Below, piece after piece: positions 34,327 through 48,275 of a stretch of DNA of 64,000 nt. Source of the stretch: Piper betle (taxonomy: Eukaryota > Streptophyta > Magnoliopsida > Piperales > Piperaceae). The translations under genes and the position numbers were made by a program. Location of the stretch: assembly GCA_033002965.1 (NCBI GenBank), contig JAURVB010011080.1, forward strand, positions 1 to 64,000. The letters are read 5' to 3'. Position 1 is the first letter of the stretch. Each line of letters begins with the position of its first letter. The notes under the pieces are model-generated. The model did not search any database, had not been told where the DNA came from, and was given only the letters and a program-made list of their open reading frames with translations.

Positions 34327-35200
34327 ACGGGGAGCGGCGGCCATTGGACATGGTGATTGAAAGATTTTGAAACTGCCCATGAGTTACAGAGTACGTGCCT
34401 TTGATGAAAACAGGGTCCTGGCTTAATGAGTTTTGGTTTACATAATTAAAAATTGTTTTGGGTTCACTGAAATTGTTTTGGTAGAGGATGCAGAGTACAA
34501 AGTTGAACAACCAGAGGGCGGCGCTGAGGCGGGCGACGGTGTCCTGCAGGACGGGGTCGACTAGGCGGGCAGTTGGGAGGCGGAGGCAGACGACGCAAGA
34601 CTGTTGGCGGCAGGGAGGCGGAAGCGTTGCACGGTATCCTTCCCTCGTGGTGGACCGGAGGTGTATCCGGCCGTCTCAGGGAACCTCGGATATGAAATCC
34701 AGCCGTGCCGCCCCATCCTCGGTCGACTACAGCTACAAGGAGTGGAAGATGAGGGCCACGGGGTGGTATAGTGGCGGGAGTACGGATTATGGTCCTTACC
34801 ATTGTTCTTCTCCCATGGTGAAAAGCTACAAACTTAATTTGCTAAACGCGCACATCAATCTGTTAGACCGATCGTTGTTCGTCCCCGCTGGTCGACCGCA
34901 CCGAGCTGATAAGGCATGACCGTAATCGCCGCTGTGCGTGGTGAGGCCTTTGCTGGCCGCGGCAGCCAAAGTCAGCCCCGGGCACTGCCTATGCTTATGC
35001 CGCCTCCTCCGCCCCCAGCCCCTTCATGAAGTGGAGCGTGGTCAGTCGTCGGCATCAACCGCATCCACATCGCAGGTTGGGTTGGACTCGAGCAGTGCGA
35101 ATGGTGCCGCGGCTGCCGCCATGCGGTTGACGAGACGGTAGCCTGTACGAGTCACGGGGAACATGAGGGTGGGCGGGGAAAAAATTTTAGCTTCCCTGGA
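34327..35200. other. GC-rich unassigned block
   Basis: Two GC-rich stretches (about 34490-34760 and 34860-35160) contain open frames on both strands, including SVDYSYKEWKMRATGWYS on the plus strand and LVDPVLQDTVARLSAALWLF on the minus strand. None matches a family I know. They could be more decayed coding DNA belonging to the DOG1/PYL cluster. Confidence 0.4.
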
Positions 35201-36544
35201 GAGACATCGGTGGTGACGTCGGTTGGCAGGATGATCGATAGTAGAGACGCACTACGTTTCACTTGGTTGCCTGGGTCGGTCTTTGATGGAGGTCTTTTGG
35301 CCAAACCAAACCCATGGGCATTGATTACAGTTCAGTTACTTATACTTAATTTGAATAGTTCTAAATTTATTTAAATTCGACTTGATATTGAATTGGATAT
35401 ATTTTTGTTTATTTTTTTCTGAGTTTGAAATTTATTTAAACTCGATTCGATAATTAGTTGAATATGTTTGTGTTTACTTTTTCAAGTTCGAACTCAGCTT
35501 GTCGTGAGTTTGAAATCGACTCAATTAAAAATTAAAAATACCTCACTTAAAAAAATACAATCAATGTGAATTGAACTAACAACCTTTAAGTCTTCAACTT
35601 GACTACTTATCATCTCTAACTATCTTAATTCTTTGTTATTATATTGTATATATATAATATAATATAAAAATTATATTATTATATTATTTTATCGAGTCGA
35701 GTTCGAGTTATAACCGAGTTCAGTCGAGTCAAACATAACCTTGTTCAAACTCAATTCGTAAGATTTGAGTTCAAACCGACTTCAAACTCGAACATTTATA
35801 TGTTAAATTTTGAGTTAAATCAAGCAGAGCATAATATTAAATGCTCACAAGCTGGCAACCCTAGTGGTTGCCAAGCCAGGACGTGCCTATGATATGGACT
35901 TTTGTGAGCATTGTATTGTAATTTAAGATAAGCACAAGGGGTGATTATAAGGAGTTTTTGCTTTTAAATCAATTATAAGGAGTTTGTTCCATAATGCAAG
36001 GTGATCTAATCTCAAAGCATGTAAGATACATGGAAATATTGTAATTGATTCAAAGTGAAAATTTTATTAAAAAATAGTTAATTAAGTTGAATGTTTATAG
36101 TTTATTTTTATTTGTAAATAATATTTTATCCCATTGGGTATTAAATATCTGACAAATTGAAAGAACTTATAATCTATTTATTTTATGAAATTTCATTTTA
36201 TAAACTTTTACGTTTGCATATATCTATCCCTAGCTCTCTAACTTCTTAGCCAGTAACTAATTGTCTAACTTACATTTGTAATCTAACCTATCATATAATA
36301 AGGAACCAGCTTGTTCTTATATCATTTCTAATGATCTGACCCAAACTATAAATTAATGGGCTTAAATTATTTCTTTAAAATTAATTAATTAAATTAAAAA
36401 TTTATAATTTATTCTTACTTATAAAGAAGATTTTATCTAATTAAATATTAAATGTAAAATAAAATTATAAGATCTCTAAAAGAATAAAGCTTAATTAGAC
36501 TTGATAAGCACAAGTAACTTAGTGTATGCTTTCACAGCCCCTTA
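35201..36544. other. AT-rich, repeat-like intergenic DNA
   Basis: The phrase (C/T)TCGA(G/A)TT(C/T)GA recurs with complementary forms between 35340 and 35830, as in decayed LTR retrotransposon DNA. No coding domain was recognised. Confidence 0.4.
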
Positions 36545-36872
36545 CAAGCTCAGAACGGGGATGGTACAACGCCATGTCGAAATTATCTGCAGTTTGATGG
36601 TAAGTTGGAACATAATGAAGCGTGAACACGCCGGAAAATATTTCTTCCGAACAATAAGAACGTCAATTTCTATGTGTTTACTTTGGCGGTGAATAATAGG
36701 ATTAGACGCCATGTAAATCGTATTAATATTATCCCAGTAGAGAGAAGGAGCCATGAGCTAGGATATTTAGAGAAATTTGAGCAAACGAAGGTACCAAAGT
36801 ATTTCAGTGCTAAGGCTTGCCAGTGCCCCCTGTATTCAGCTTTTGTGCTAGATTTTGAAACTGTAGATTGCT
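36545..36872 (-). mobile_element. Ty1/copia RNase H domain remnant
   Basis: On the minus strand QSTVSKSSTKAEYR (RNase H start, usually SSTEAEYRA) is followed, after a frame change, by WDNINTIYMASNPIIHRQSK and HIEIDVLIVRKK, the characteristic end of copia RNase H. The text then loses the TKxL end motif. No LTR or other pol domain is visible nearby, so only about 330 bp of the element remain recognisable. Confidence 0.78.
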
Positions 36873-39800
36873 AACGACCTAGAACAAAGATTAAATTAAA
36901 TAAAGATTAAATAAATAATATTTTAATAAAAAGAACACAGAATTATATAAAATCACTGGAAGAAGATCCTAAAAATATATTTGAAGAAAGCTTAGGGAAT
37001 TAAAAAACACTTCATGAAACAATAGAACTTTATAAAATATAATTCATTATAAAACTAATAATCTTTTAACATATTATGAAATTAATGATTGATTATTGAT
37101 TAGCATGGATGCTAAACAAATGAAAGAACTCAAACACTACCCTTTTGTATAAATGAAAGATAAAAAACTAATGAGTCAACCTAATTTTGAAGGCGATACA
37201 CATGATGCTCATATATGTAAACTTGGAAATATAGTATTATATGAATATGTTATAGTTAAAACAAGAGACATAAATCATAATTATAGTTAAATTGAAAAAC
37301 TTATTGAACTAATTGTAACCAATAGAATAATCTAATGGATGATTTTGTTACGCAAACTTTACGCATAATTAGTTATTTTTTAAACAAATTATGAGATTTA
37401 AATGTGATAGCTCATTGTAAAAATATTAAGAATATGTGAGTCTAACTTCCACTCAAAAGCTTTTCACGGAAATTTCATTATAATAATTTCTTTAGTTCAC
37501 GCCTAATTTATTATAACTTGATTTGGTTAATTGTTTTTGAAACTGATTTTATCCGCTTGGAAGAGGAATGAGGCACATATTGTGGATGCATGAGATAATA
37601 TACGATGGGAAAAAACTTATACAATGTAATATATACCCTATAAAATTATATTTAAGTAATTGATAAAGAAAATATAATATTATTTTAATGTTTTTATTAG
37701 AATAAGAGATATAATTCATAAAAATAAAATTAGAAATCTTATAGATCTAATCTTAGTTTTTAAAATAATCTAACGATTATGATAAAAAATGTAATTCATA
37801 GTTATAGTTATAGTTATAATTTATATGAATATTATAGATATAATCTCAATTGTTATAATAGATATGGGAGCTGAATAGTTGAGAAGAAAGTGCAAGAAAA
37901 TCTATAAAAATTGATTTATTGGAGGAAAGCCCGTAAGATGTTAATTGTGAAACAACACTCCTTACTTGGTAAATTTGAAGAACATAAGGCAATGAAAAAT
38001 GAAACAATCCCAAATTTGTTAAAATTAGATCTAATTTTAGTCATTATAATAATTTAATTGTTTTAATACGTATAGTTAAATTAAAAATCCTATAGATCTA
38101 ATCTTAATCGTTATAATAATCTAATGGTCAAAGATAACTTTCTCTCTAAAATTCTCTAAATTTAAGAAAAAATGTTTAAAGATCTGAACTCACAAAGTAG
38201 AAGAAAACTTCTTTTATATTATTAATAGATAATAATAAAAAAATAAAATAGATAGATAGATTAGATAGATATATGTTAACTATCTGAACTCAATTACAAT
38301 TAGAAAATTAGCTAGACTTAATGAATGGGGCTCTTTCTCATTGTTAAAACCCGAGGGGAGATCAGTATGTTGAGACTCGTTCACTATATGGGCCTCTTAA
38401 CTGGGCTCAATTGTGGGCTTTACCAGGCCCACTAGATCAAGTCATCAAACTTTCGGATAAATGGAGTATTATTAATATAGCATGAAAAAACAAACACACC
38501 CTAGTAGAGAAACTATGACAGGTTTTCATTTTTCATGCTGGTGAATGTTTTTTAACATGATGGATAGGGCAGCCGTGAATTCATAATTCCAAGTACGACG
38601 TAACGATTATAACTTGAACATTTATGAACTCATGTTGTGGGTTTTTTGCTCCCTTAAATGTCTTGAACATTCTTCACATTTAAATTTTAGTGTATGTGCA
38701 CAAACTTATTTATCCATATATAAATCTATGTAATAATTTTCATCATGTGGTTCTTAGTTTTAAACAAGTGATTAATAAATATTTTAATTTGTTTGGACAG
38801 TTAATATAGTCCCGTGCGGTATTAATAATAAAAAGATATCAACCCCCTTCACATTAAAATGCTGTTTTTTTTTGCTCTCATCATGTTTTGGTCTTTTTTA
38901 CTTCATGGTTGATTTTGATCTCACAATAGCTTTATAGGCCCTTTTAATACTCATTTAATTTGAAATATTATTATTATTATTAGGAAAGTGTTATACTAAA
39001 ATTTTATTTAAATTAAAATTTTAAAAAATGTTAATAAATTTTAATATATTTATAATTACACTATCAATTCAAAGTTTGCTACTTAATTTAGATTTTTACA
39101 AATTATATATATTTTTATTTATTTATTTACATATTGTTATTTATTATTGAAAAAACTTAAAGTCTAATTCTATTCGAATTAAAAATATTTAAAAAAATTC
39201 TATTAATTTATTATAATTTTTTGCTTATTAAAATTAAAATTACCTTTAATATTGTATACAACTGTATTTTTTTGTTAAATTAAGTATATATTCATTATTT
39301 TTATTTATAAATAATACAGTAATAAGTTAGAAATTAATTTCGTACATTCTTAATATATATTATATCTTGATAATTTTCTTCTTTGGCTAGTTTATTAAAT
39401 ATATCTATTATTCAAATAATTGTTTAATATCTATTCTAGTACCAAGGTAGACAATCAAGCAGATATAGCCTTTTTATACTAATTGCTGCTCGGTTTATCA
39501 AAAGGTCTTGTCATACTTCACTACCAATGCAGTTGATTCTCCTCTTTGTAGAGCCTTGCTTGCACTAACTAGACTCAAGATTAAATGTGTTAAGAAAGCT
39601 AACCTATAAAAATCAAAGCATCACGTACGTAAAACTCTCAACTAGGCTATTAGGTTTGCGCTTAATGCTAGCTGAGGTTTTAATGAACAGAATTCTTGTG
39701 AGACTCTGAGTTGTAATTTAGAAGAGGAGAATTTCTCGAAGTTGAGTTCAAAAAGGCTAATATAACGAGGTTACTTTTTGTTCTTATTAACCACCAACAC

Positions 39801-39918
39801 GTGGAGATGGCTAGGCAAGGGAGAAGTACCTGTACAAGATGCAGATTCCTACAGATCAACAAGCCCCGGAAAACATGGCATGTGAGACTGTGTACTTACT
39901 AATTCATCCTTCTCAACT

Positions 39919-39922
<4 letters not shown>
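36873..39922. other. Very AT-rich intergenic DNA with diverged repeats
   Basis: Phrases such as ATAGATCTAATCTTA(A/G)T and AATAATCTAA(T/C)GGT recur near 37310, 37740, 38030 and 38090, suggesting an old AT-rich tandem or dispersed repeat. A GATA-type run lies at about 38249-38272. No gene was recognised. Confidence 0.45.

Positions 39923-39966
<44 letters not shown>
39923..39966. repeat. (CT)n microsatellite
   Basis: An uninterrupted CT dinucleotide tract of about 44 bp. A short open frame spans it (39839-40084) but its Leu/Ser run is simply the translated tract. Confidence 0.95.
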
Positions 39967-39968
<2 letters not shown>

Positions 39969-40252
39969 TGATCGCATCAAGTGCCATTGTTCACGGCGTC
40001 TCTTGTGCCGACGGCCAACAAATAAAAACTGTTTGTTGGAAAACACGATTACTTGAGCTAAGTGAACCCAGCAAAGAACTCTAAGCTACTAATTTGGACT
40101 CGTGTTTCCATAGACAGCTTCACTCCCCCATGTGTGACGCTCTGTGACTTGACTCCTGGTTTGTATTCCCATCGAATATTTTCGATTAAATTAAGTTTTT
40201 TCTAGTGAACCTTGGTGATGCATAATTTTTGAAGTTATATTTTACTTTGAGA

Positions 40253-40664
40253 TTAGATAATTAATTTTGCACATATATGATGCTATTGTCTGTATATTTG
40301 TTCACACGCATTAGATAATTAATTTTGCACATATATAGTGCTATTGTCTGTATATTTGTTTACACGCATTAGATAATTAATTTTGCACATATATAGTGCT
40401 ATTGTCTGTATATTTGTTCACACACATGCGTAACATTCTGCAATTAGTAAATATAATTTATAACCTCCTAGTAAAAGGAAAGGCAGTTTCAGTTTACTTT
40501 CGATCTTGTTAAATAGTGCTATTAATTTTACAAACATATAGTACTATTGTTTGTATATTTGTTGACACGCATGCTTAACATTCTGCAATTAGTAAATATA
40601 ATTTATGGCCTCCTCCTAGTAAAAGGAAAGGCAATTTCAGTTAATTTTCGATCTTGTTAAATAG
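40253..40664. repeat. Two-level tandem repeat: 58-bp unit x3 then 145-bp unit
   Basis: A 58-bp unit beginning TTAGATAATTAATTTTGCAC starts at 40253, 40311 and 40369 with very few differences. It is followed by a larger unit with TAACATTCTGCAATTAGTAA and CTAGTAAAAGGAAAGGCA, starting at 40428 and again at 40573 (145-bp spacing). Within the larger unit a piece related to the 58-bp unit (GTACTATTGTTTGTATATTTG, near 40541) reappears, so the small unit is nested in the large one. Confidence 0.85.
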
Positions 40665-43600
40665 GTTTGGTGTCTTTCAACAAATTTCTTAATCTTGAGC
40701 TCCTTTCTAGTGATCTTCATGCGTCTAGCTAGAAAGTGGTTATTATTAATGTTTGGCTCTGCTGGTATCGTTAATCTCCTGCCAGACCAGTAGCCTAATT
40801 AATACTACGTAATTGGTGCATATAAAAATATATATTCATCAAATTCTGAATAAAGGTTTCTTTTGTTAATTTGCATGGAAAATTAGAAATCCTCTTCCTA
40901 ATTTATTCAACAATTCGTCCACCTCAATTGTTTCAGAAAAAAACCCAGGAAGAGATTTGTGGGAGAACGTCATAAGAAATATGGTCAACTGGCTTGGTGA
41001 GACAACATGGGCATCACCCTAACAGATATAATTTCATTATTACTGGTGGCCTGTCTCAGGCTGTATAATATCACACATATAATATAACTCTAAAGATATG
41101 TATATATGAACGATATCATCTACATATACTTTTTTCCTACTGATTACCACACAACGAAGAAAAAATAGCCATCATTCGTGAATTTCTGAGAAAAATGTCT
41201 TGCATGTACATCTGCTTCCATCGACTACGATCTTTGATCCAATACTATGAGCCAACGTCGTCATCCATGAAAGAAATCATATCAAAATAATAATATAAGA
41301 CCCACCCAATTCCTTGAAAGATTCTCGGGTCATGGCCACGCATCAATCTAATTGAACGTCAAAATTGTTTACTCCTTCGAATATTTGTCCTCTTTGATCT
41401 TGGAATCTGAAAGGTTTGAAGATGATCGGACCCAGTATATAGCGGTCGTATATAGTATATGCATTATATATGTGTATACAGCAGTACGTCCTTAAAAATG
41501 ATTCTCCTTCTTTGACCTCTTCTGCTCCCAAGGAATTTTATACTAGGCCTTCCATATGAGAGGACAATTCACTCACATTCCATGGAGCATTCTCTATCAT
41601 AGCTTTGGAAAGCAAATAGTTAGATATTATTAATGGAGCGAAGAGACAGCACCATGCATGGGATCACTTGCCAAAGCAATTTTCTTTAAATTTTATGTGC
41701 ATCCAAAAGCCAAAACAAGTTTTAATGCTTGTTTTATGAATCTCACTGTAAATTGGTACTGTTTCAAGTCTGGAAGTCGGAGCAGAAAGTTTTAGCATGT
41801 GTGTGATCAGTAGTTGGCCATATTATTCATGTTAATTGTTGTCTTCAACTTCTTGTTATTCTTGAAGAAATTAAATATAAGATAAAATATAAATAAAATA
41901 AAATTTTATTTTACATGGTATTTGATTGATTGACAAGAGTTACTATGTTACATAAAATTTAATCACAAGGAAGAAATTGCACATCCATAACCTCACTTTC
42001 CTCTCTTTTTGAACATCTCATCTTCTTCGAGAGTTATATATACGAAGATTTTTTTATTTCGTACGTATTTTTATTATTATTTTAATCAACTGATATGAGT
42101 AATATCTTGAAAAATATCAAGAGATAATACTTAATCAATATGATATTAGGCCAAAATTAATCTTTTATCTGATTTAGTGGGGTCCATCCCTTACATGTGT
42201 CTCCACAAAAAAATCACGCCAACAATTCTCTAATTAACAGCTTTTAAAAAGTGGTATGTGCTGTATTTTCTCCATATTACTATATATGATCATACAAACT
42301 AGTCTCGAATATCAATACAATCATAATCGTACTTTTTAATATTTCTCATTAGTTGACTTCTTATGGCAGTGAAATTAGCCACTGTTCATTGGGGTAAAGT
42401 CGGTCGCTTTCTTATGTCATTCGGACCTTAATCTTTTAATATCCATGCATGCAAAGTCACCAATTTATTGGTATTAATATTGTATAAAAGGTCAATTATA
42501 TATTGCCAAGCAGCTGGAGACTAACAAACTCAAGAAAACTAGCCATCAACTCAGTGGTATATCAGACAATGTTTCATTTATGAAATAGGACGCTAAGAAG
42601 ACCGGAAGCATATAGTGGCAGGTGGTAGGTAATTTACTGAACAAATTGCTATGCTCATCCATGTGTTCTTTCTTCTTTCCTAGCACATTGCTCTGTCGAC
42701 TGGCCTCTCATACGTATAATTTGACAAGCACGTTGAGCGGACGCATTGGTTACATATATCATGTAATGTCCCCATGAAAGCAATGGCCTAACAAAACAAA
42801 AAGAAACCTTGTCAATGTGAGTGGGATCAAATTGGCCCTATGTTTTATATTAGCAATATGCTAGCTATTCCAATATTGATTTCTGAAGGAAAGGCTAAAT
42901 AATTATAAGTTTTCTAAGATGTTTGAAAACTCCAACCTAACGCGAACGTATACTTTAACCATGACAAGCTTCTAATATGCCCAGTTGGTTTCCATTGTTG
43001 ACTCACTCGAGTCTGATGGGACATGTTTCATTGCATGCACGGTGTAATATACTGATTCAATTATTGGTGATCTTAGACCATATGAAACAAGTACAAAACC
43101 TTTTTAACAAAAACAAATGATAAACATATTAGTTTACTTCAACGCTAACGTAAGTCATTAGCGATGACTAGAATGGGTCAAAACTTCTTATCCCAATTCA
43201 TTTTGGCGGCTGATCCCGGCTACTTACTCATCATCTGCACAAATCAATTCCGTGATTCCCTGGATGGAACTTTTGTGCAGCACCTTTTAATTTATACTTC
43301 TGATCAACTTTAATCCACGCCAAAGAAAATAAAATCCACAGAGAATGAATGGCTGTCTAGAGTATTATGTATATGCAGTTACTTCGACAAATGACGATGC
43401 TAGGAAACATCGTAACACAAAGTAAGGAATCAAAAGTAGAACTGCTAGGGATGGGAAGAAATAATAATAATAATAATATATAATAATAATAATAATAATA
43501 AATTATGTGCTTGAATTATGATGCTTCTTTCTTTAATCTTTCTTGCAAGTAGGCTTCTTGTCCATGCATGTAGACATGCAAGAAACAAAGTAAAAATATA

Positions 43601-45898
43601 TATGGTTTCACGGAATGAATCTCATGTGTAGATGATCATCAGAGTAGTCTCCATCAGATGCCAACCAAATAAAGTTAATCACGGAAAGAAAGAAAATAAC
43701 AAACTCATGAACATCACAAGCTCTACAGCCTGTCAAAGAAGAGATGAGACTGCTATATATGTATGAGATAAAGAAAGAATTAAGGAAGAAAGTAAAAGAA
43801 AGTAAGTCATGCAGTCACATGAGACATTAAAAGTTCATGAAACTGGTCCTCTTATTGAGATAAACTACGATCAATAATAAGCCGAATGGACTGGAATTCA
43901 CGTCTCAGATGGGGGACTATTTTATAAGCCCATACTTACATGTGTTAGGGTTCTATAGACTACTATTCATAAACTCAATTATAATAAAGTCATGGTACGT
44001 ACATACAAGTAACAAACCGACGTACCCGCACACAAGAACTCACATTCATGCATGGTCAACTCATGTGTATGAACTAATTAATCATCCATTTAAATTATAT
44101 ATATGATCTTTTTTCAAACATGAAAAATTAAATAATTAACCTCTAATATTGTCTACCCTGCTCCATTGTAAAATGTAATCAACTGGTCCTTATTAATTTC
44201 AGCTAATATATGAATATCAATGCAAGGCAATATAATTAATTTATCCTTAACTCTATTCTTATATTATAATTTAAGTTTAATCTACTTTAATCCTTGTTCT
44301 CATCCTCTCTTTATGAATGTCGGTATGCAGTCTAAACTTTATTATAATTAAAAGTTATACATGTATATATGGTTCAAGCTAAAAGACTGCCTAGGGATGA
44401 CAAACGGCAATCACTAGATATAAGATCAACGCCAAAAACGTAGTAATTAAAAAATATTAAATTTGTCAACGATTGTCCTTTCCAATTAGACTAAGCAGCA
44501 GGCTTCCCATAAAATAAAATATTTAATTCCGATTTGTTAATACAATATTATATATGGACAAGACCCCCACAGTCGTTAATGAGTTGCTGGCTTTTTCTTT
44601 TCACGAACGTATACTCACGTTAATTACACCATTTTTTAATCAGTTGATCCAAATAGATACATTTTTTATTAAAATTTTCCCTTATTTTCCAAGCGGTTGC
44701 TTTTCAGTCACCAAATTTGACCAATATTCTTCGTCACTCACTGTTAAAAGAGAGTAAGGGACATGATATGTAGTAAATTATCTAATATTAATTACTATAT
44801 TTTGAAAATTAGAAGGTAATTCTCCTAAAGATCTAAGTTAATTAATTCTGTAAAGTTAATTAGCAACCAAAAATAATAATTTTTATAACTGCTAATAAAC
44901 CCCTAAGTGATATCATGGTCTAATTAATTACCAACATATGAATTTAATTATTTGTTCTCTGGCTACACTTTAATAAAATCAGATAACAGCCTATACGAAA
45001 AAATAATAGTTCAGTTCTTTATTCGAATACCTTCATACATGCAATGCCATAAGAAGCATGTATATAGTGAGATGAAATACTGGCATCACCATCACGATTG
45101 AATCATAGTTACAAAACATGAAGCTATATATAAAGTGATTTAACTAATCCCAGTTTCTAATCTGATTTAAAATCATTTACATTACTTGATTTTTCAATGC
45201 AAAAAACACCGGAAGATACAACAAAAAAATTATATAATCATACTTGTAGACTTGAAATTCGCAGATATATGTCTATATTAATAAGTACCTTTACATACTG
45301 ATTAATTGGCTTATAAATTGTATATACAAGATATAATAATGTTTGAATAGCTTCCACAATAATTACTTGGCTTGGATGTCAATAGAATCGATCATAGTGT
45401 CTTTTCAATACAAGTTCGTCTATAGAGAATTTGACTCCAAACATCATAGAACAGTTGATTTCAGAAATTTTCGGAAACGAAATGAATCAGTAATAAAACT
45501 ACTACTCTACTAGGTGCATGGCTTTCAAAATTATAGGAATTGATTAAGGTATTTGATCCAGAGATTTTTTTTATGGTAGAACATGAATTAATGTCTAGAA
45601 TTACAAGTTAATGAACAAATTGATCAGTACCAGCTAGCTATGTCACATTATCATCATAATCTTTCATTTTGTCACACCCAACTGGCTAGGTTGGATCGAC
45701 AAGCTGCATATTGAAATATTTTATATGGCCAATTGGTTACCCTTATTTTACACATCTAACACCCATGAGTTTCGACTCACTGCACTTACAACCAATAATT
45801 TGACTCAAAACTATAAAAGAAAAAATTATTTTTTTTGGGAGGGGTGATTGGCAGCTGACAACCCTTGGCCAACCTTCTCTAGCCCCGAATCTCAATGC
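40665..45898. other. Long gene-poor AT-rich region
   Basis: More than 5 kb in which no open frame shows a domain and no RNA gene was recognised. An (AAT)n microsatellite lies at 43460-43501. Much of the stretch could be unrecognised old transposon DNA or distant regulatory DNA. Confidence 0.5.
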
Positions 45899-45903
45899 CC
45901 TAG

Positions 45904-47489
45904 TGTTACAGGGGCTGATCTAGGGTCTTATTTTTTTCGCCCTAATCTTTCCCCGTGCGGCGTGTTTCCCTCCTCGGAACCACCAGCCAACAGTGCTATG
46001 CAGCCAGCGGATGCACTGCACAGCACCACTCCGGACACCACCTTCGCATACACCCGAGCAAAATACCGGTACCACGCCCGATTGCTGGCGCGTCCAGGTA
46101 CCGGCGCTCGGCTTCCCGGTTGCAGCGCACTGCCGGACACTTGCTCGATCGCACCAAGTCACAGCGTGATACGTCCCTGTACCAGTCACCCACACTTGCC
46201 GGCACACCCTGATCGCAGGAATCACCGATCAGGTTCTCGGTCACCAAATCCGACGCACACACAATATTTTACGGGAACTCAGCCCAACCTCTATTCCACT
46301 AGTATGAATATAGGATACAAGTAATCTATACACTAGACTACCAGCAAGTCGTGGACATTCACTCCCCACGACTTGGCCTCTCGACACTCCCTCGACAGGA
46401 CTTCGCAACTCTCGGCCACACGCTCGAGGTTGCTGGACAGAACTGGGTGACTCGGCCCTCAGGCGGACAGCAGCTGCACCGGCAGCTTACCTTGGAGTTC
46501 CAGTCCTAGGCTCGGCAAGGACTGCTGCAGGAAACCCCAAGGCGTCCCCTTTTCCCCGACTCGATCTCTCCTCACCTCAAAGGGAGACACTTACCCACAC
46601 TTGTTCTATCACTCTGATCTCATCTAATCTCCAAATGAGACTCCTCCTTATATAGGCATTGGCTGGACAAAAGGGGCACATCACCTTGCTGGATCCTGGC
46701 CATCCAATTCCCCGATCAATGGCTCAGCATGCTCAATACCAGCAGTCACCTTAGTGATGTTCCAGCACTGCCCTTCACCGTTGATCACCTCATCCACGGT
46801 CCAGGATGATCTGCCGACATCACCACAACTCTTGGAGTTCCAGCACATTTACTGGAAAGCCCATGGTGCACTCTAGCCTGCTGGTCGACCCTCATGGTTC
46901 ACCCCGGCTAGACCTGGTACCGATCCTGCACACAGCAGGCTCCAGACCGCTCAGCACACAGCACCGGCTCCAGACTCACTCGGACCCGGGTGCCCGCACA
47001 TCCACCTCCACACCAGGTTAGTCTTGCCCGGTATTTTGATCGATCAATCAGCTGGCACGCGCGGTGGTGCTCGCTCGACACACACAACTGGTTCCCAGCA
47101 TCTTGCTTAGTCCCCACACGCTACTGCTGCCCACATGCTCGGCCATGGTGCACGGTCACCTGCACGCTCCCGCACCCGGTACTGCTCCTGGCATGGCACG
47201 ACCTCGCATGCGCCTGGTTCCCTACGGCTCGGTACCCGGTAGCGGTCTGTTCGCCCGCTACACCCGCCATCGGCACACGACATTGTGACCGGTCATTGTC
47301 CCGGCACGCATGCACTCCCGATAGACGCTGCACCCGTCGGTTCCCCAACTGCACTCCAACATGATGCATGGCTCCGGTAGGTTGTTCCACCACACGAATA
47401 ACACCGGCTATCCGCCTTTGACACGGGATTCGCTAGGGACAACCGCCAAACCCTAGCGCCCGACTGTCCCACAAGCTAAGCCTGTAACA
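45904..47489 (-). mobile_element. Solo LTR of an LTR retrotransposon, about 1.59 kb
   Basis: The GC-rich block begins TGTTACAGG (45904) and ends CCTGTAACA (47489), a perfect 9-bp terminal inverted repeat of the TG...CA type. It is flanked on both sides by CCTAG (45899-45903 and 47490-47494), a 5-bp target-site duplication as made by LTR-retrotransposon integrase. No gag or pol lies inside, so this is a single LTR left by recombination between the two LTRs. A TATA box in minus orientation (CCTATATAAGGAGG, about 46647-46660) suggests the LTR is read leftwards. The open frames within it (for example 45848-46324 and 46990-47364) run in several overlapping frames and encode no domain. The family is not identified. 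Confidence 0.87.
46647..46660 (-). promoter_or_regulatory. TATA box of the solo LTR promoter
   Basis: CCTATATAAGG on the minus strand sits in the middle of the LTR, the expected place for the U3 promoter, with R and U5 lying to the left of it. Confidence 0.5.
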
Positions 47490-47494
47490 CCTAG

Positions 47495-48228
47495 CATTAG
47501 GGTAGTCATATCCAACCACCTTCCGCCTAGTTGTAATTGTCCAACCAATTAGTGTAAATAGATGGACTTAATTATTTTTAAAAAAATAGTTAATAAATTC
47601 AAAAATATAATCACATATTTGTTAACATATTGGATATTATATCAATAGGTATTAAATATGAAACTAAATGAACTAACTAATTATAAGGAATCTTAATTTT
47701 CACCCACCTTAAAAAAATTTGTCCCCACACTTCTATTTATAACTTATGAGTCTATTAATATATATCTAGATAGACTCCCAAAATTCAATAAGGTTTCAGA
47801 TTAACTCTAATTCTATCTGTAATAATTCGATTAAATTAGTACAAGTTGATAAACTTAGCCATTTTTTAAAAAGAAATTACCCAAATTCTAGATCATAATT
47901 ACATCCTCATTTAATATATTAGATCTTACTTTAATAGGTATTAGATGTAATATTAATTAACTAAACCAATTAACTAATTGTGCAAAATTTTAAAAAGGGG
48001 CGGCTGTGTTCAGCCACCCAAAACAAAGAGCAGCCAATCACAGGCTGCCTAGTATAAAATTATTTTTTAAAAATCTTTTTTATAGTTTTATCCTTTTTGG
48101 TTGAGTTTGTTTTAATTTTTAAAGGGTGGTATTTTGACAATTTGAAATTTCCCCCTTTTCTAGTAATTAAACTTGATTTTCCAAATTCCTTATAATATTA
48201 AAAAAACATTTACTTTTTGTTGTTAAAA

Positions 48229-48275
<47 letters not shown>

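Noticed and set aside
39839..40084. 81-residue frame with a Leu/Ser run
   Set aside because: The run is the translated (CT)n microsatellite.
45848..46324. 158-residue open frame
   Set aside because: It runs from host DNA across the solo LTR border at 45904, so it cannot be an original gene; it has no domain.
46806..47393. Several overlapping open frames in GC-rich DNA
   Set aside because: They lie inside the solo LTR, overlap in different frames and strands, and match no family.
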